Below are positions 1 through 10,890 of a stretch of 64,000 bases of DNA, piece after piece. Both the position numbers and the translations under genes were made by a program. The notes below the pieces were generated by a model. The model had not been told where the DNA came from and did not search any database. It saw nothing but the letters and a program-made list of their open reading frames with translations. Source of the DNA: Straminergon stramineum (taxonomy: Eukaryota; Streptophyta; Bryopsida; Hypnales; Calliergonaceae); the NCBI GenBank assembly GCA_963920665.1, contig OY987269.1, positions 16,432,501 through 16,496,500 on the forward strand, in the 5' to 3' direction. How positions within the stretch are numbered: position 1 is the stretch's first letter; each line of letters begins with the position of its first letter.

Positions 1-860
1 TAATTTAATTCAATTTTCGAATTCTCAAAAACTTTGAAATTTAGTAACTTTCACACCTTAGGTCCAAACACCCTAAAACAAAGTTTGTGCACCTTCCTTG
101 CAAAGAGCTTTCCAACTGTACCAAGAATGTTGTTTGGAGGACTTACAAGTTCTAAGATCTCAGTATATCAAACAAAACAAACAAACAACCTAATTTAAGA
201 TGTAAATAGTATCCAAACAAATTTTATCCAGGTATCCCCTAATTTTGATATAAATATCACAATGTATCGAGGAATTGCTATCATGAATGCCTAAGATAGG
301 TGAGCCTAGGATCCTAGGCACTTATGTTATAAATGTCTATGTTGTAGGTACCTTCCGTGGTTATAGGGTACTTTTGCTATAGGTATTTATATTACAATAG
401 GTGTTTATGTTACAAACGCCTTCCATAGTTATAGAGTTCCTATGATATAGGCACTTTTAATGGTTGTAGGGTTCCTACTTACACCTAGTTTTAAGGCTCA
501 TACGCTCACAAGCTAGAGTCACTGGTCGTAAATTACAACAACCTTAAAAAAAGGAAAAAAAATCTTGAACATATGTGAGATATTAGAAGAAGTGTCCTAT
601 TGATCTATCCACCAATTGTACAATCAAATCTGCGGAACACCATTTCATTGTGAATTCATGAACGATGTCGTAAATTTGTGGGTCTACACACGCAAGAATC
701 AACTTGTAGCCGGCATGGGTTAAACACTTCCACTTGGCTTTAGGTGACCTCCATGGCTGCGTTAAGCTTCACAACTCACAAGCCCACACGCAGTTATTAA
801 GGGCTAAAATCCAAATTGCTGACTGACTGACTGACAGAAACAGACAGACAGAGACAGACA
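1..860. other. non-coding stretch with degenerate repeat element
   Basis: No coding sequence is supported here. Positions about 280-520 hold a degenerate copy of a repeat built around a phrase like CCTTCCGTGGTTATAGGGTA. The same phrase occurs in the other orientation at about 6845-7215 and again at 46120-46300. A GACT/GACA-type microsatellite lies at about 820-865. Otherwise the sequence is featureless and AT-rich. Confidence 0.6.
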
Positions 861-869
861 GAAATCTTG

Positions 870-2150
870 CTGCAATGCAACTGAATGCCGGCAAATGGAG
901 TGAGTAGCGTCTAACAAATAGTGTTTCAATTGACTGTCTCATCAGTCTACGTACGGAACAAAAGCCGCCGACATGTGCCTGCAGTTGAAACTTCCGTCCG
1001 CCATAAGTTAAGGAAGTTGAATCAAAAGGGGAGTTCCAGCAACTGGTGAACTAACTTACTCTAACATGTGGATTGAACCTCCGTGTTTCCTGGACCCGAC
1101 TCTCACACAATTCTGTTTTCCAGTGTTTGTAGTGTAGCGCTTTGAAATGGATTCGATCTGATCGATGTTTGCATTTCTTTCGCATCCGCACAAGTCATTA
1201 AAACGGATGACTCGTACGTTGCCACCGGCTTGCAAAACTGTCCCATCGGGCTTTCAAAATGGATGACTTATTCGAGAGGTCGGCCTGAAAACTGCCACAG
1301 GCTTGCTAAACAAGGTGAGATAGCCTGCAAAAGCATGAGACAGAACGTTGTACACTTTCCGAAACTTCCGGGACTTACTGAGTTGACTGTTTTTCACCTC
1401 GTATGGCCATTCCCGCCAGCCACCTCCTGCGGCACTTCTGATGAGGTAGAATTTCCAGAGAGCATTGTATGAAGTATCAGCACTCTGGTTACTCAATAGC
1501 ACTCTGGTTACTCAAAAGCACTCTTTGAGCTCATCCGGACGTCTAGCGATCCATGAAGGTGACCATCAATATGTACTAAATTCGGAGAGAAGCAAACTTT
1601 ACTGGATGCAATATTTTTTTTCATTTGCACAGTTTTTTGGAAATTCAAGAACGTCCCAACTCAGAATTTCATTTGTGGGTGATATTTGCCGAATCCGGAG
1701 AGCTCAATATATGGGGTCCACGTACTACTGAGCTTTGATTCTCTTTCATTCAATCTCAAGCTGTGATTCACAACACTATGCTGCAATTAACTGAATAAAA
1801 ACTGCATGAATTTAACCCTGAACGCCGGCACTTTCACCTCGCAGGTGGCCTCTTCAGATCGAGGTCATGGGTGGGGCTGTCCTCTTTCCCGCAGCTTGGA
1901 AAGTGGATGCCCCACGTGTTTGCAGGACAAATCATCACCCCATTCTGTTGCAAGCCGAGTGGTGATGATCTTTGAAAAATTTAAGTAAGTTGAAAAAAAA
2001 GGAAGTTCCATCAACAGGTGAACTACTAACATGTGGATTGAACCTCCGTGATTCCTGGACCCGACTCTCACATAATTCTGTTTTCCAGTGTTTGTAGCGT
2101 AGTGCTTCGAAATGGATTCCATCCGATTTATGCATTTCTTGCGCACCGAT
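870..2150. repeat. direct duplication, period about 965 bp
   Basis: A block at about 1010-1170 (AACATGTGGATTGAACCTCC begins at 1063) is repeated at about 1985-2140 (same phrase at 2028). The two copies have only scattered substitutions. A shorter shared piece lies upstream, with GCTGCAAT and GCCGGCA words near 870-890 and 1780-1820. This fits a tandem duplication of a roughly 0.97-kb unit whose middle has diverged. Base composition is less AT-rich than the flanks, so the block may derive from a gene or promoter. No open frame in it resembles a known protein. Confidence 0.7.
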
Positions 2151-3530
2151 TTTCCTCGTAGGCTAGTTTAGACCAATCCGTTTGGGAATGCGACAATTGC
2201 AAGCGGACAGGCGGTGGTATCTTTGCCGGATAATGCAAATGTTATCTACGAAGAAGCCACAGCTTGTACTTCATGTTGTACAACTTGAGCAAACTGGCTC
2301 TCTAATGATGGCCGTTTGAAAGAAAGAAAGAAAAAAAGTCTGGCTGGTCAAGAGTTCTTTTTAGCTTTTGTTTTCCACATTGCTGCTGCTTCCGTTTCAC
2401 CAATAAATGTCGGCGGACGTGACTCACCATGCAAAGGAGGAGGGAAGGCAACAAGGAGGGAAGACAAGGGTCACGTGTAGCAAGGGGTAGGTGTGACCTC
2501 ATTCTTGACCTATTGTTTGAAATACATGTCAGTATTGCTATAATTTTAATGTTAGAATTTTTTTTTAATCATTTAATTGTGTATAGAATTGCACATATTC
2601 TGAGGAAGAATCTACTACAAAAAAGATTGTGATCATCCAATGGGGCATCTTGGAGATTGTAATGTTTGTTTGAAGTGTACGGCATCAGTATGGATAATGA
2701 GTTTTTTTTAGAGGTACTCAAAATTAAATCATTATATGAGTGCTCCAATGTCATGTTAAAGTTTTAGTGGCTTTTTGAGTTTTGGGTCATTCTAAACATT
2801 CAAGTGATTTATAGTTGAGATTGGGGTACAAGGAACCATAGATATGAAGATTTGTTATAATATCATGAACATATTTTTTGGCTAAGAAATATGTGACATC
2901 CTATTGAAAATTGTATATATGTAGACATCTGTGGTATGGTTTTCCCCTATCATCTTTGGTGACAAATTTCAATCAAGTGTCTTCAATTTATCTTCACTAT
3001 CCTCCAAAATTTGACTACAACCAATTTCTTTTTCATGATTACGCTTCTTCTATACCATTTGTGAGGCCCTTTCTCATAACCACATATATAGGAACTTTGT
3101 ACAAGCATACAATTTCAGGGTTCTGTAAACCCCCAATCATTATCTAATTAGTGCGAAAAGTGCCTTGCAACTCGTGGTCACATTTGAACTTCTTACTTCA
3201 CATCCAAGTTCCAAACACATATGTTGCTATTGTGATTTTCAACCATTAGGGACCACACAATGGCCACTTCAGCACTAAGGTTGGTTGTGGTTTGGTGCAA
3301 GGAGGTCCATTCACCAATAACAAGTCAACAAGTTGGACTAACCAATGAGAAATGAGATATTGTTTCCAAGTGTTGATATATCCTATGTATGTCTAAGCAA
3401 CTAGCAATTCTAGTAGGGGTCAATGTGCACAATTAGATTGTTTGTATTTGTACATCAATGTACAAGATTAACAACAATACAAGATTATAGAGCTTTGAAT
3501 GTTTATAAAAAAGTGCCCCAATTGCATAAT
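2150..3530. other. intergenic, no gene seen
   Basis: The stretch is AT-rich with homopolymer runs and a GAAA microsatellite near 2318-2336. Short open frames exist, but none has a recognisable domain, splice context or protein-like composition. Confidence 0.55.
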
Positions 3531-3536
3531 TTATTT

Positions 3537-3792
3537 AAGGTCATTTTCGTTATATTGAGACTTTTTGTAGTCTCATTTTTATCCTCAAATCGAAGATAAA
3601 TCCCTTTATCTCTTTACTAGTATTTTTTTTATAAATAGGTAACAATACCAACTTTGAGAATTTCATTATAGGATCACTATTTGTGAATTATTTATTTTTG
3701 GTTTCAATTACTATTTTTTTAAATGAATTTTTCAATAACTAACATGTTGTCTCAAAATCTACAAAAAGTCTCAATATAACGAATATGGCCTT
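3537..3792. mobile_element. MITE-like element with 34-bp terminal inverted repeats
   Basis: The left end (3537-3570, AAGGTCATTTTCGTTATATT...) is matched by the reverse complement of the right end (3759-3792), with only about two mismatches over 34 bp. The 256-bp length, AT-rich interior and absence of coding capacity fit a miniature inverted-repeat transposable element. The target duplication is not clear, so the superfamily is not assigned. Confidence 0.75.
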
Positions 3793-4589
3793 GACTTGGA
3801 AAATTGACATTTTAGTGTAGTTACTAAGCCCCCTTTTGTAGTTGCATATAGAAGACCAATATAGTTGCTCAATTTTGGCATTGTGCTACTCTATCTAGAT
3901 AGTTTCTAGCCATACATCCACTTAGGGATTAAGTGAAGTCCACAAAAGGTGGTTACAAACTCCATATGCAAAGGTTGTGGGAGTTTTTAGTTTGATTAAC
4001 CCTTACAAGATATAGTTTTTCAAAGTACACTAAAAAAATTAGTTTGAGAGGTTTATTGTTCCCTTTAAGGTATAAAAGATTTTCAAATCCCTTATCTAAT
4101 TTCAATGTTCTAGAGTTGTGTATTCAACAATGTATATTCATTTATTGTCTAAATATGTTAAGAGATATTTTCATGTAGACTTTTGGTTTTAACACATTCT
4201 ACTTTACTACCAACCTAATTTTTTTGGCAAATTTTCACAATAATCTCACCCCATTTTTGCCAAAATTTGACCTCATTTGTCACAAGTTACTTTAACATTA
4301 ATTAAAAATGTGGTTGAAATCATCTGATTCATCCAAATTTGAATGAAAGCTACTAATTGTAGATGATTTTTATGGATGAATATACACATATGGATGGTTC
4401 AATCCATTTTTTCCTTGCAAACATTCTTGGGTGCATGTCACTCCTCCAACAAGAACTCAAAAAAATTAGTTGTTTATAGTTCAAGTGCCTTGTTGCTATG
4501 CTTTGTTGTCAATTGTCCCTCTCTAACATAAAATAAAACAATAAGAGACTCGTCAACTTCTCCAAGCTCAAGGAATGGATAGGCAAAGA

Positions 4590-5612
4590 CATTTCTAAGA
4601 TATATTGGCCCTCCAAAACCCACCACTTTTTGCTATTGTACCCAGTTACTATTATTAGACTAGTCAAATTTTCATATTTTCTTATTAGCAAGTGAAAGGA
4701 GCTTCCAATGCACCAAAGCAAGTGACATTTGGATCCCACATGCAAAAGTTATGACATGTCAAATTTTTTGGGGGATAGAGGTTCTAAAATCATTTTTTAC
4801 ACATAGGTACATATTGCTTTGGAGATGTACACATAATGATTCCGGATCAATGGCACATTTTAGAGTGCTCACTTTAGTGCCACCTCCAATTAATTGTATC
4901 CCCCTTCCTTGAGGAAACACTTGAATGTATGCTTGCAAATATTTTGGCTCCCCATGAAGTTTGGACTCTTTTTGTTGATTACATCCATAGGTTGACATTC
5001 CCTCTGTCTTACTAAAAACCTCTAAATCAGGCATAGTGCATGTACCATTAAACTTGCTCTATATATTGCTTTTGATTGTTGAGCAAGAGATGTGGAATTC
5101 AAATCAATTCCCTCTCTCACAATTAATTAGCAATTTCAATGGTACATGCACTATTTTCATTTCAAAGGTTTTCAGTAGGATGGAGGGAGTACATATTAGT
5201 AAAATACTTCCTCTAGCCTTTGATTGAAATTGTATGGCCAAAGAGACCATTATTATAACCTGTTAACCCTAAATATCATCATGAGTTGAATTGTGGTTTC
5301 AAAATTATGCATTAGTATGTCTATGATTAAGGTGGGCACCCCAAAATTTGCCCTTAACCCTAAACCACCATCTTCCCCCTATGTACATCTCCAGAATCAA
5401 TTATATACCTATGCGGAAGAAAGTGCTTTAGAACCAAACTTTGTTCCTTCATAACTTTTGCATATGATATCCAAATGTCAAGTTCTTTGGTGCATTGCAA
5501 CCTCCTTCCAAGAGCCAACAAAAAAAAATACGAAAATTTTACCCATCTAATAATAGTAACTAGGCACAGACGCATAGAGTGGCAGTTCTGGGGGGTACCC
5601 ACCTTCGATAAG
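4590..5612. repeat. large inverted repeat (~170-bp arms) enclosing a smaller fold-back MITE
   Basis: About 4590-4765 reads, in reverse complement, like 5440-5612. Shared words include CATAACTTTTGCAT, ATCCAAATGTCA, TTTGGTGCATTG and CTAATAATAGTAACT. The arms differ by many substitutions, so the structure is old. A second palindromic element lies between them (see 4997-5194). It may be a composite or foldback transposon, or two opposed copies of one dispersed repeat. A weakly similar piece near 13510-13660 favours the latter. Confidence 0.6.
4997..5194. mobile_element. Stowaway-like fold-back MITE
   Basis: The left half has ATTCCCTCTGTCTTACTAAAA, then TAGTGCATGTACCATT near 5034. The right half has AATGGTACATGCACTAT near 5139 and ends with AGTAGGATGGAGGGAGTA. 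The halves are inverted copies over about 65 bp each. The end word CTCCCTCC is the one seen in plant Stowaway (Tc1/mariner-type) MITEs, and a TA follows the right end as expected. The left end has decayed. Confidence 0.6.
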
Positions 5613-6109
5613 ATCAAAATAACTTTAGTGAAAAGTTTTCATGTACTACATGGTTTAATGATTTGTTAGTTGCTTCTTTTACCATCCTGCTTTTACATTC
5701 AGATTCCGGTATTCAGCTTTCCAGTTACCATACCATAGCTAAGTACCGGCAAATTGCAACTCTGCATAGGAAGGATGATGAATTGATGATATCCCACGCA
5801 GTTGAGCTGAGGAAAAAAAAACCGCCCGCGTAAGCTAGTGCCTATTCTTACTCAATCCACAAGTGTTCAACTCTGCGTAGAAAGAATCATGGTGACATCT
5901 TAAGCTCTTAAAAAATAAATCAGTTGTATACTATTGTACAAAATGTCAAGTGCATCACTCATAGAGTGTACTGTAGTACTTTTAAGGCAGTGACAGAGAT
6001 TTTTTCGTTTAAGTGATTACTGGCCCTTGATGGATAGGGAGCCCAATTCTGGATGCAAGCAGCATGGTGTTTGGGGCTTATTTGACATAAGGTAAAACAG
6101 ACCATTAAG

Positions 6110-6325
6110 GTAAGAGCACCCAATGGCATCCTTGTATCCAATGGTGTCCCACTCTACAAAGCATAATCATTTCAGACTGTAAATGTAAGTAGATAATAGA
6201 TAGCTTTTTTTTGACCTAAAATGATAAGTTGTCTACAATCAAGCTATATTTATGTTTTAGAATGAATTTCGACCTAGAAAGGGACACCATTGGGTATAGG
6301 ATGGCATTGGATATCCCTCCCTTAC
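6110..6325. mobile_element. MITE-like element, ~40-bp imperfect inverted ends
   Basis: The left end contains CCAATGGCATCC and CCAATGGTGTCCC. The right end, in reverse complement, carries CCAATGCCATCC and CCAATGGTGTCCC in the same order, both starting with GTAAG. The 216-bp AT-rich interior has no coding potential. The ends fit a non-autonomous DNA transposon; no target duplication could be fixed. Confidence 0.6.
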
Positions 6326-6784
6326 AAACCTTTTACCCATTGTGAACTCCTAAGAATGACTACATTATAGTTTTCTTTTAGTGATTGAGATTTCGGCCAC
6401 ATTCAATGTCTTAGCTAACTAGGATGGAGTAATTAGTGACCACAATTGGAACTTTCAGTTTTTTAGTGTTAGTTCATTGTAGGAAGTACCTTTTTCACAT
6501 CTTCTATGTTAGAAAATATTGTAACCCACAATAGGTGAGTAAGATGAGTGTTATGGATCAGTTTCGGTTGGTTTGGGGGTAGTCTACAGACTCTTTCAGG
6601 TTGTGATGGGCTGAACACTTCAAAAATTCATAACAAATTCACACTTTGTCAAAAAAATATAGTTTCAAATGCTCTCACCATTTATATCACTTGACTTTCT
6701 TTGGAAAAAAAAGTAAAAAAATTCAGAAATGATAAGGGGGCAAAAACCCCATTTGGTCCGTAATGGGTTGTTTTACCTTACAAC

Positions 6785-7240
6785 AATGTTAGCGTGTGAG
6801 ACTAGAAATGTGAGCCTATCAACCTTGAGTTTAGGTGGAAGTAGGTACCCTACAATCATTGAAGGTGCATGTAATATATGTATCTATAATATAGATATTC
6901 TATAACCATGGAAGGTATTTATAATATAAATACAATATAGGTACCTATAATCATAGAAGGTACCTAAAACATATAAACCTACAACATAAGTATCCTATAA
7001 TCATGAAAGTTGCTTATAACATATGCACTTGCAACATAGGTATCTTATAACCATGGAAGGTGCCTATAATAGAATTACCTACAATATAGGTACCCTATAA
7101 CCATGAAAGATACCTATAACATAAATATCTATAATATATGCACCTAGAATATAGATATCTTGTAACTATGAAAGATATTTATAACATATATATTCTTTAA
7201 CCATGAAAGGTGCCTAAACTAAGATATGAGGATATCATTC
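6785..7240 (+). repeat. degenerate tandem repeat, ~50-bp unit (dispersed element, copy 2)
   Basis: The core phrase AACCATGGAAGGTGCC or variants recurs near 6855, 6905, 6949, 7001, 7051, 7099, 7163 and 7199. That gives eight units spaced about 36-64 bp, typically near 50 bp. Linkers are variants of TATAATATAGGTACC. The block is preceded by GTTAGCGTGTGAG, which resembles the terminal word of the related element at 46091. Confidence 0.75.
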
Positions 7241-9048
7241 TACCAACCTTAATTTAACATAAAAGGTGCATGAATAGAGGTATATGATATTGATAAAACT
7301 TTGTATTCATGTTGAGTGAGATATCCAATGACCAACTTGATACTCCCAATATGGATCATTATTGCACCTTCTACATGTCTCAAAAAATACAAAATGGTAA
7401 TATATTCTACCACATAGTGTTTTATTTGAGTAGAATAAGATTTAAATGTGAAAATGATATCCAAATGAAAGATGCTAATTTTGGAATTGGTAATCAAATG
7501 GTGTGTATCTTAACATATTTTCGAACAAAATTTGTATTCAAAGACTCAAATATTATAACATATATACGGTTCCTGATAAATCTTTAAAGATTAATTAAGC
7601 TACATTACATTATTTAGCTAATAAAAGACCTTTTTTTACCCCTATGAACCCCAAAGCTAGAATTTGTTAATACACAGTAATACAATGAGATGTTATTGTT
7701 GTTGTTTACCATATAAGTCATGGTAAGCAAATCAAAAAAAGTGACAACAACATTAGTGTAATAAGTTGGAGACTAACAAAACTATTTTCTTAGACACTAT
7801 ACAAATTTCATTGCATGCTAGATGAAAGTATTATGGTATTTAATCCCTAAAATTTCTTCACCTTGGAAGGCCAAAAGTCCTATACAAAATCTTTGTCTAA
7901 ATATAATGCAATAATTTTATTTTTATATTTTATTAATTCTTGTGAATTTGACTATTTGATCTTTTAGCTAACATTACATTACATCCTTTAAAAATTTTAC
8001 ATGAAAAAAACCCAATTAGAAGGCCATAATGCTTAAACTTCAAAAACCAAGTTTTGGAAGTCCTTACCAATGGTGCAATTTTGTCTTTCAAGATTCTTAG
8101 GAAAACATACATATATTCCACAACATGAATAAAATTGATAGTATACTAGAGAATTGAATTGAAGATTGATCAATCAATCAAATATCTAACAAAAAAACCC
8201 ATCAAATCTCATTCTTTAAAATATATTAAGAATATCGTGGTTTTAGGTGTTATAAAAAATAAATTGTTGATGGCTTTATTACAAAATTGAATAATTTCAA
8301 AATATATTTAAAGCATATAAATCTTGCAACCCTTCTCCTTTTCATATTATAAAACTTGAACTCAAAATTAAGCTTTTAAGTTATTTAGTCAAACATATGA
8401 AAGATTTTCATATCTTTCATATGTTTTACCTTGTTCACAATTATGGAATAAATGAAAACTTTATTTATATCTAAAGACATTTCATTTTCAAGACTTTTTT
8501 CTTTTTAAAATAAAATTTTAATTTTTTTCTAAAATATAAAAAAACATTCAAGTCTTCAATTCTTCATAGCAGTTACCTTTGCAATATTTATCTAAATCTC
8601 ATGTGTGTAAGATAAACTAGAATTAGATACAATAATGACATGTCAAAGCTACTAATAACTTGGTTGTGGATAAATGGAATCAATTGTGTACTATATTCAT
8701 GTTGAATTATACAACAACTATGATATGACCTAGTATAATCTCATTATTTGATATAATTTGGTTCTCAATTAAATCTTAGTTGTGCAAGATGAATAATGCA
8801 CAATCTTTTGAATTCATTCCTTTTTAAATAAAAAATTGGTGTATCTAATGATTATATAGCTAGCATTTAGTATAGGGGCCATATAGTGAATGAGTTTGTA
8901 TTTGTGTAGTATACACATGAAAATCAAATTCTAGTCATTAAATTTCTTCCAATTTGAAATCAAATATTCTCATGGCTAGAATGAGATCTTTAGCTAGTTG
9001 GTGATCTTTTTTACAAATTGTAAAGAAAGTTTGTCAAGGATGACAAGC
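7241..9048. other. intergenic, no gene seen
   Basis: The stretch is strongly AT-rich. Overlapping short open frames occur on both strands around 7250-7590, but they have the low-complexity composition expected by chance in such DNA and no recognisable domain. Confidence 0.55.
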
Positions 9049-9404
9049 TATTCTCTTTATTCTATTTTGTGTGGTCCACACTAAATAGATACCATTACAA
9101 CATTTGAGATAATTTTGTTATGCATTGTTCTCATGATTCAAGGAATCCACATCATTCAATGATTGATTTTTTCTATTTACTTCGAATAGTGTTACAATTA
9201 CATTTGTAGTGTGGTCTTTTTCATTTTTGGTGTTTGCAATATATGGGTTGATTTAGTAATAAAGGGAAATCAATATGAAGCAAATACAAACCTTGGGAAG
9301 TACAATTCACAATAATTGATGATAAAAGCTCTATTTAGTGTGGCCCAATGTTCATAGAAGTAACACTATTTGAAATACAACACTAAATAGAATGAAGAGT
9401 ATAG
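9049..9404. mobile_element. probable MITE, 356 bp
   Basis: The left end CTATTCTCTTTATTCTATTT is matched, with a few mismatches, by the reverse complement of the right end (CTATACTCTTCATTCTATTT read on the minus strand). A related word, GAATAGTGTTAC, also occurs internally. No coding potential is present. Boundaries are approximate. Confidence 0.45.
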
Positions 9405-10280
9405 TTTGTAATTCAGTAATATGACTATCAATGGTTGCTTTTAGATTTTGAAGATGTCTTTGATTTCTCTATGTTTCTAGAGAGATAGCTTGTTTCATAT
9501 TTCAAGTATATTTTTGGTCTCCTTTTTTGACACTCTAGCAATATTTTATAAATTTTTTAAGTTGATAATATAGAATAGCCTATATTTAACAATAGACTCT
9601 CCTTAAATGGACACCTTAGAAACATGAAAATGATGAAATGGCTCAACTCTCATTGGTTGCTTTTGAAGAGTTGTGGTGGTTTTGATTCATGGAAGTATTC
9701 TTTCAAGGCTATTTTTAGGTGTTAGAGAATGGAAAATGTTGCAATAAGGTATTTCTACCCTATACTTAGAGTAATTGAAAAAAGATTCTAGCTTCTTTAA
9801 TTATGTACCTATTTGAATATCAACCTTGTAAATTATGCATCTTCTACTTATAATAAATGTTCTCTTTTAGTGTAGTAAATGTTTCTTCTTTGTGTATATA
9901 CTTGGTGGTCAGTAAGTCCAATAGTCCTTACCTAAGAATCAATTCAAGTTGGCCTAAAAACAAGACTTCTAAAAACCCGTCATCCATTTAAAAGAATATT
10001 TGTTACTAACCTTGACCACCAAGTATGGTAGCATCTAAGATTGATTTAAAATTGGTGACTACACATTCTCATAATTAATATTTTATGTCATAGGGATTAC
10101 TCTTGGATGAAGAATGTGCCAATGGAAATATAGTCTCTATTGAATAGGGAAATAACCATGAAATGACAAGAAGACCAACAATTGGTCTAATTTGTCATTT
10201 AAGTCTTCTTGTGGGTCAATTCTCTAGTGCACATGGACCATGTTTCCACTAGAGTTTTATATATGTGTAATCACTTCCTT
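9405..10280. other. intergenic with a short hairpin
   Basis: CTTGGTGGTCAGTAAG near 9901 pairs with the reverse complement of TTACTAACCTTGACCACCAAG near 10002, giving a hairpin of roughly 20 bp with a loop of about 85 bp. Nothing else is recognisable. Confidence 0.45.
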
Positions 10281-10289
10281 CAAAAAAAA

Positions 10290-10890
10290 AAATTCAAAAA
10301 ATTATTACAAATAACAAACATATTACTAGTTTTAAAAATCTTTTTTAACATCAAAAATCTGATTTTGAAAAAAATTATTTATGATTTTTCTATTGAAGAT
10401 CGACTTTGTGCAAGGGATTCATAGCAAATGTTGATTTTAGAGCCGGTTAGAGGCTCATGCAGAAATGATCCTCAAATACATTTGATCTAGAAGAATGACA
10501 TTAGAAATTCATTAAAAGAAATTATAGTATAAATTGTTTTGCAAAGCCTTAAATTGATTGTGGTTATGCATTCTATGTCCTTTAACCTCATATTTTTTGA
10601 TGACCTCAATTTTAGATTTGACATGTAAAAAGAGGATTCAAAGTAATAAAGATTTAAAATTGATTTCACAATTTTAATACCCATTTGATTAAACATTATA
10701 ATCTTTCGATCCATAAGAGATATTGTTGTGTTTTCTTTTCCTATGTGATCCATAACACACTTGGTTTGAATTTGTGTTGTTAATATTTTTTTTAATTAAT
10801 AAACCTCAGTTATCAAAATTTGGATATTTTATTTAGTTTTGAGCAAATTGTAAGAAATTCAAAAAAGGCCTTGGGAGATGTAGGGGTTAA
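10290..10890 (+). repeat. dispersed repeat, copy A (inverted copy at 21775-22400)
   Basis: Several words recur in reverse complement at 21775-22400 and in the same order. They include GATTTGACATGTAAAAAGAG against GATTTGACATGTAACAAGAG, and AAGGCCTTGGGAGATGTAGG against AAGGCCTTGGGCATTTAGG. Homology spans about 600 bp with many indels. The family is unidentified; it may be a piece of an old retroelement. Confidence 0.6.

Noticed and set aside
6785..7240. CRISPR-like array
   Set aside because: Units are degenerate and vary in spacing, linkers are not unique spacers, and the context is a plant nuclear genome.
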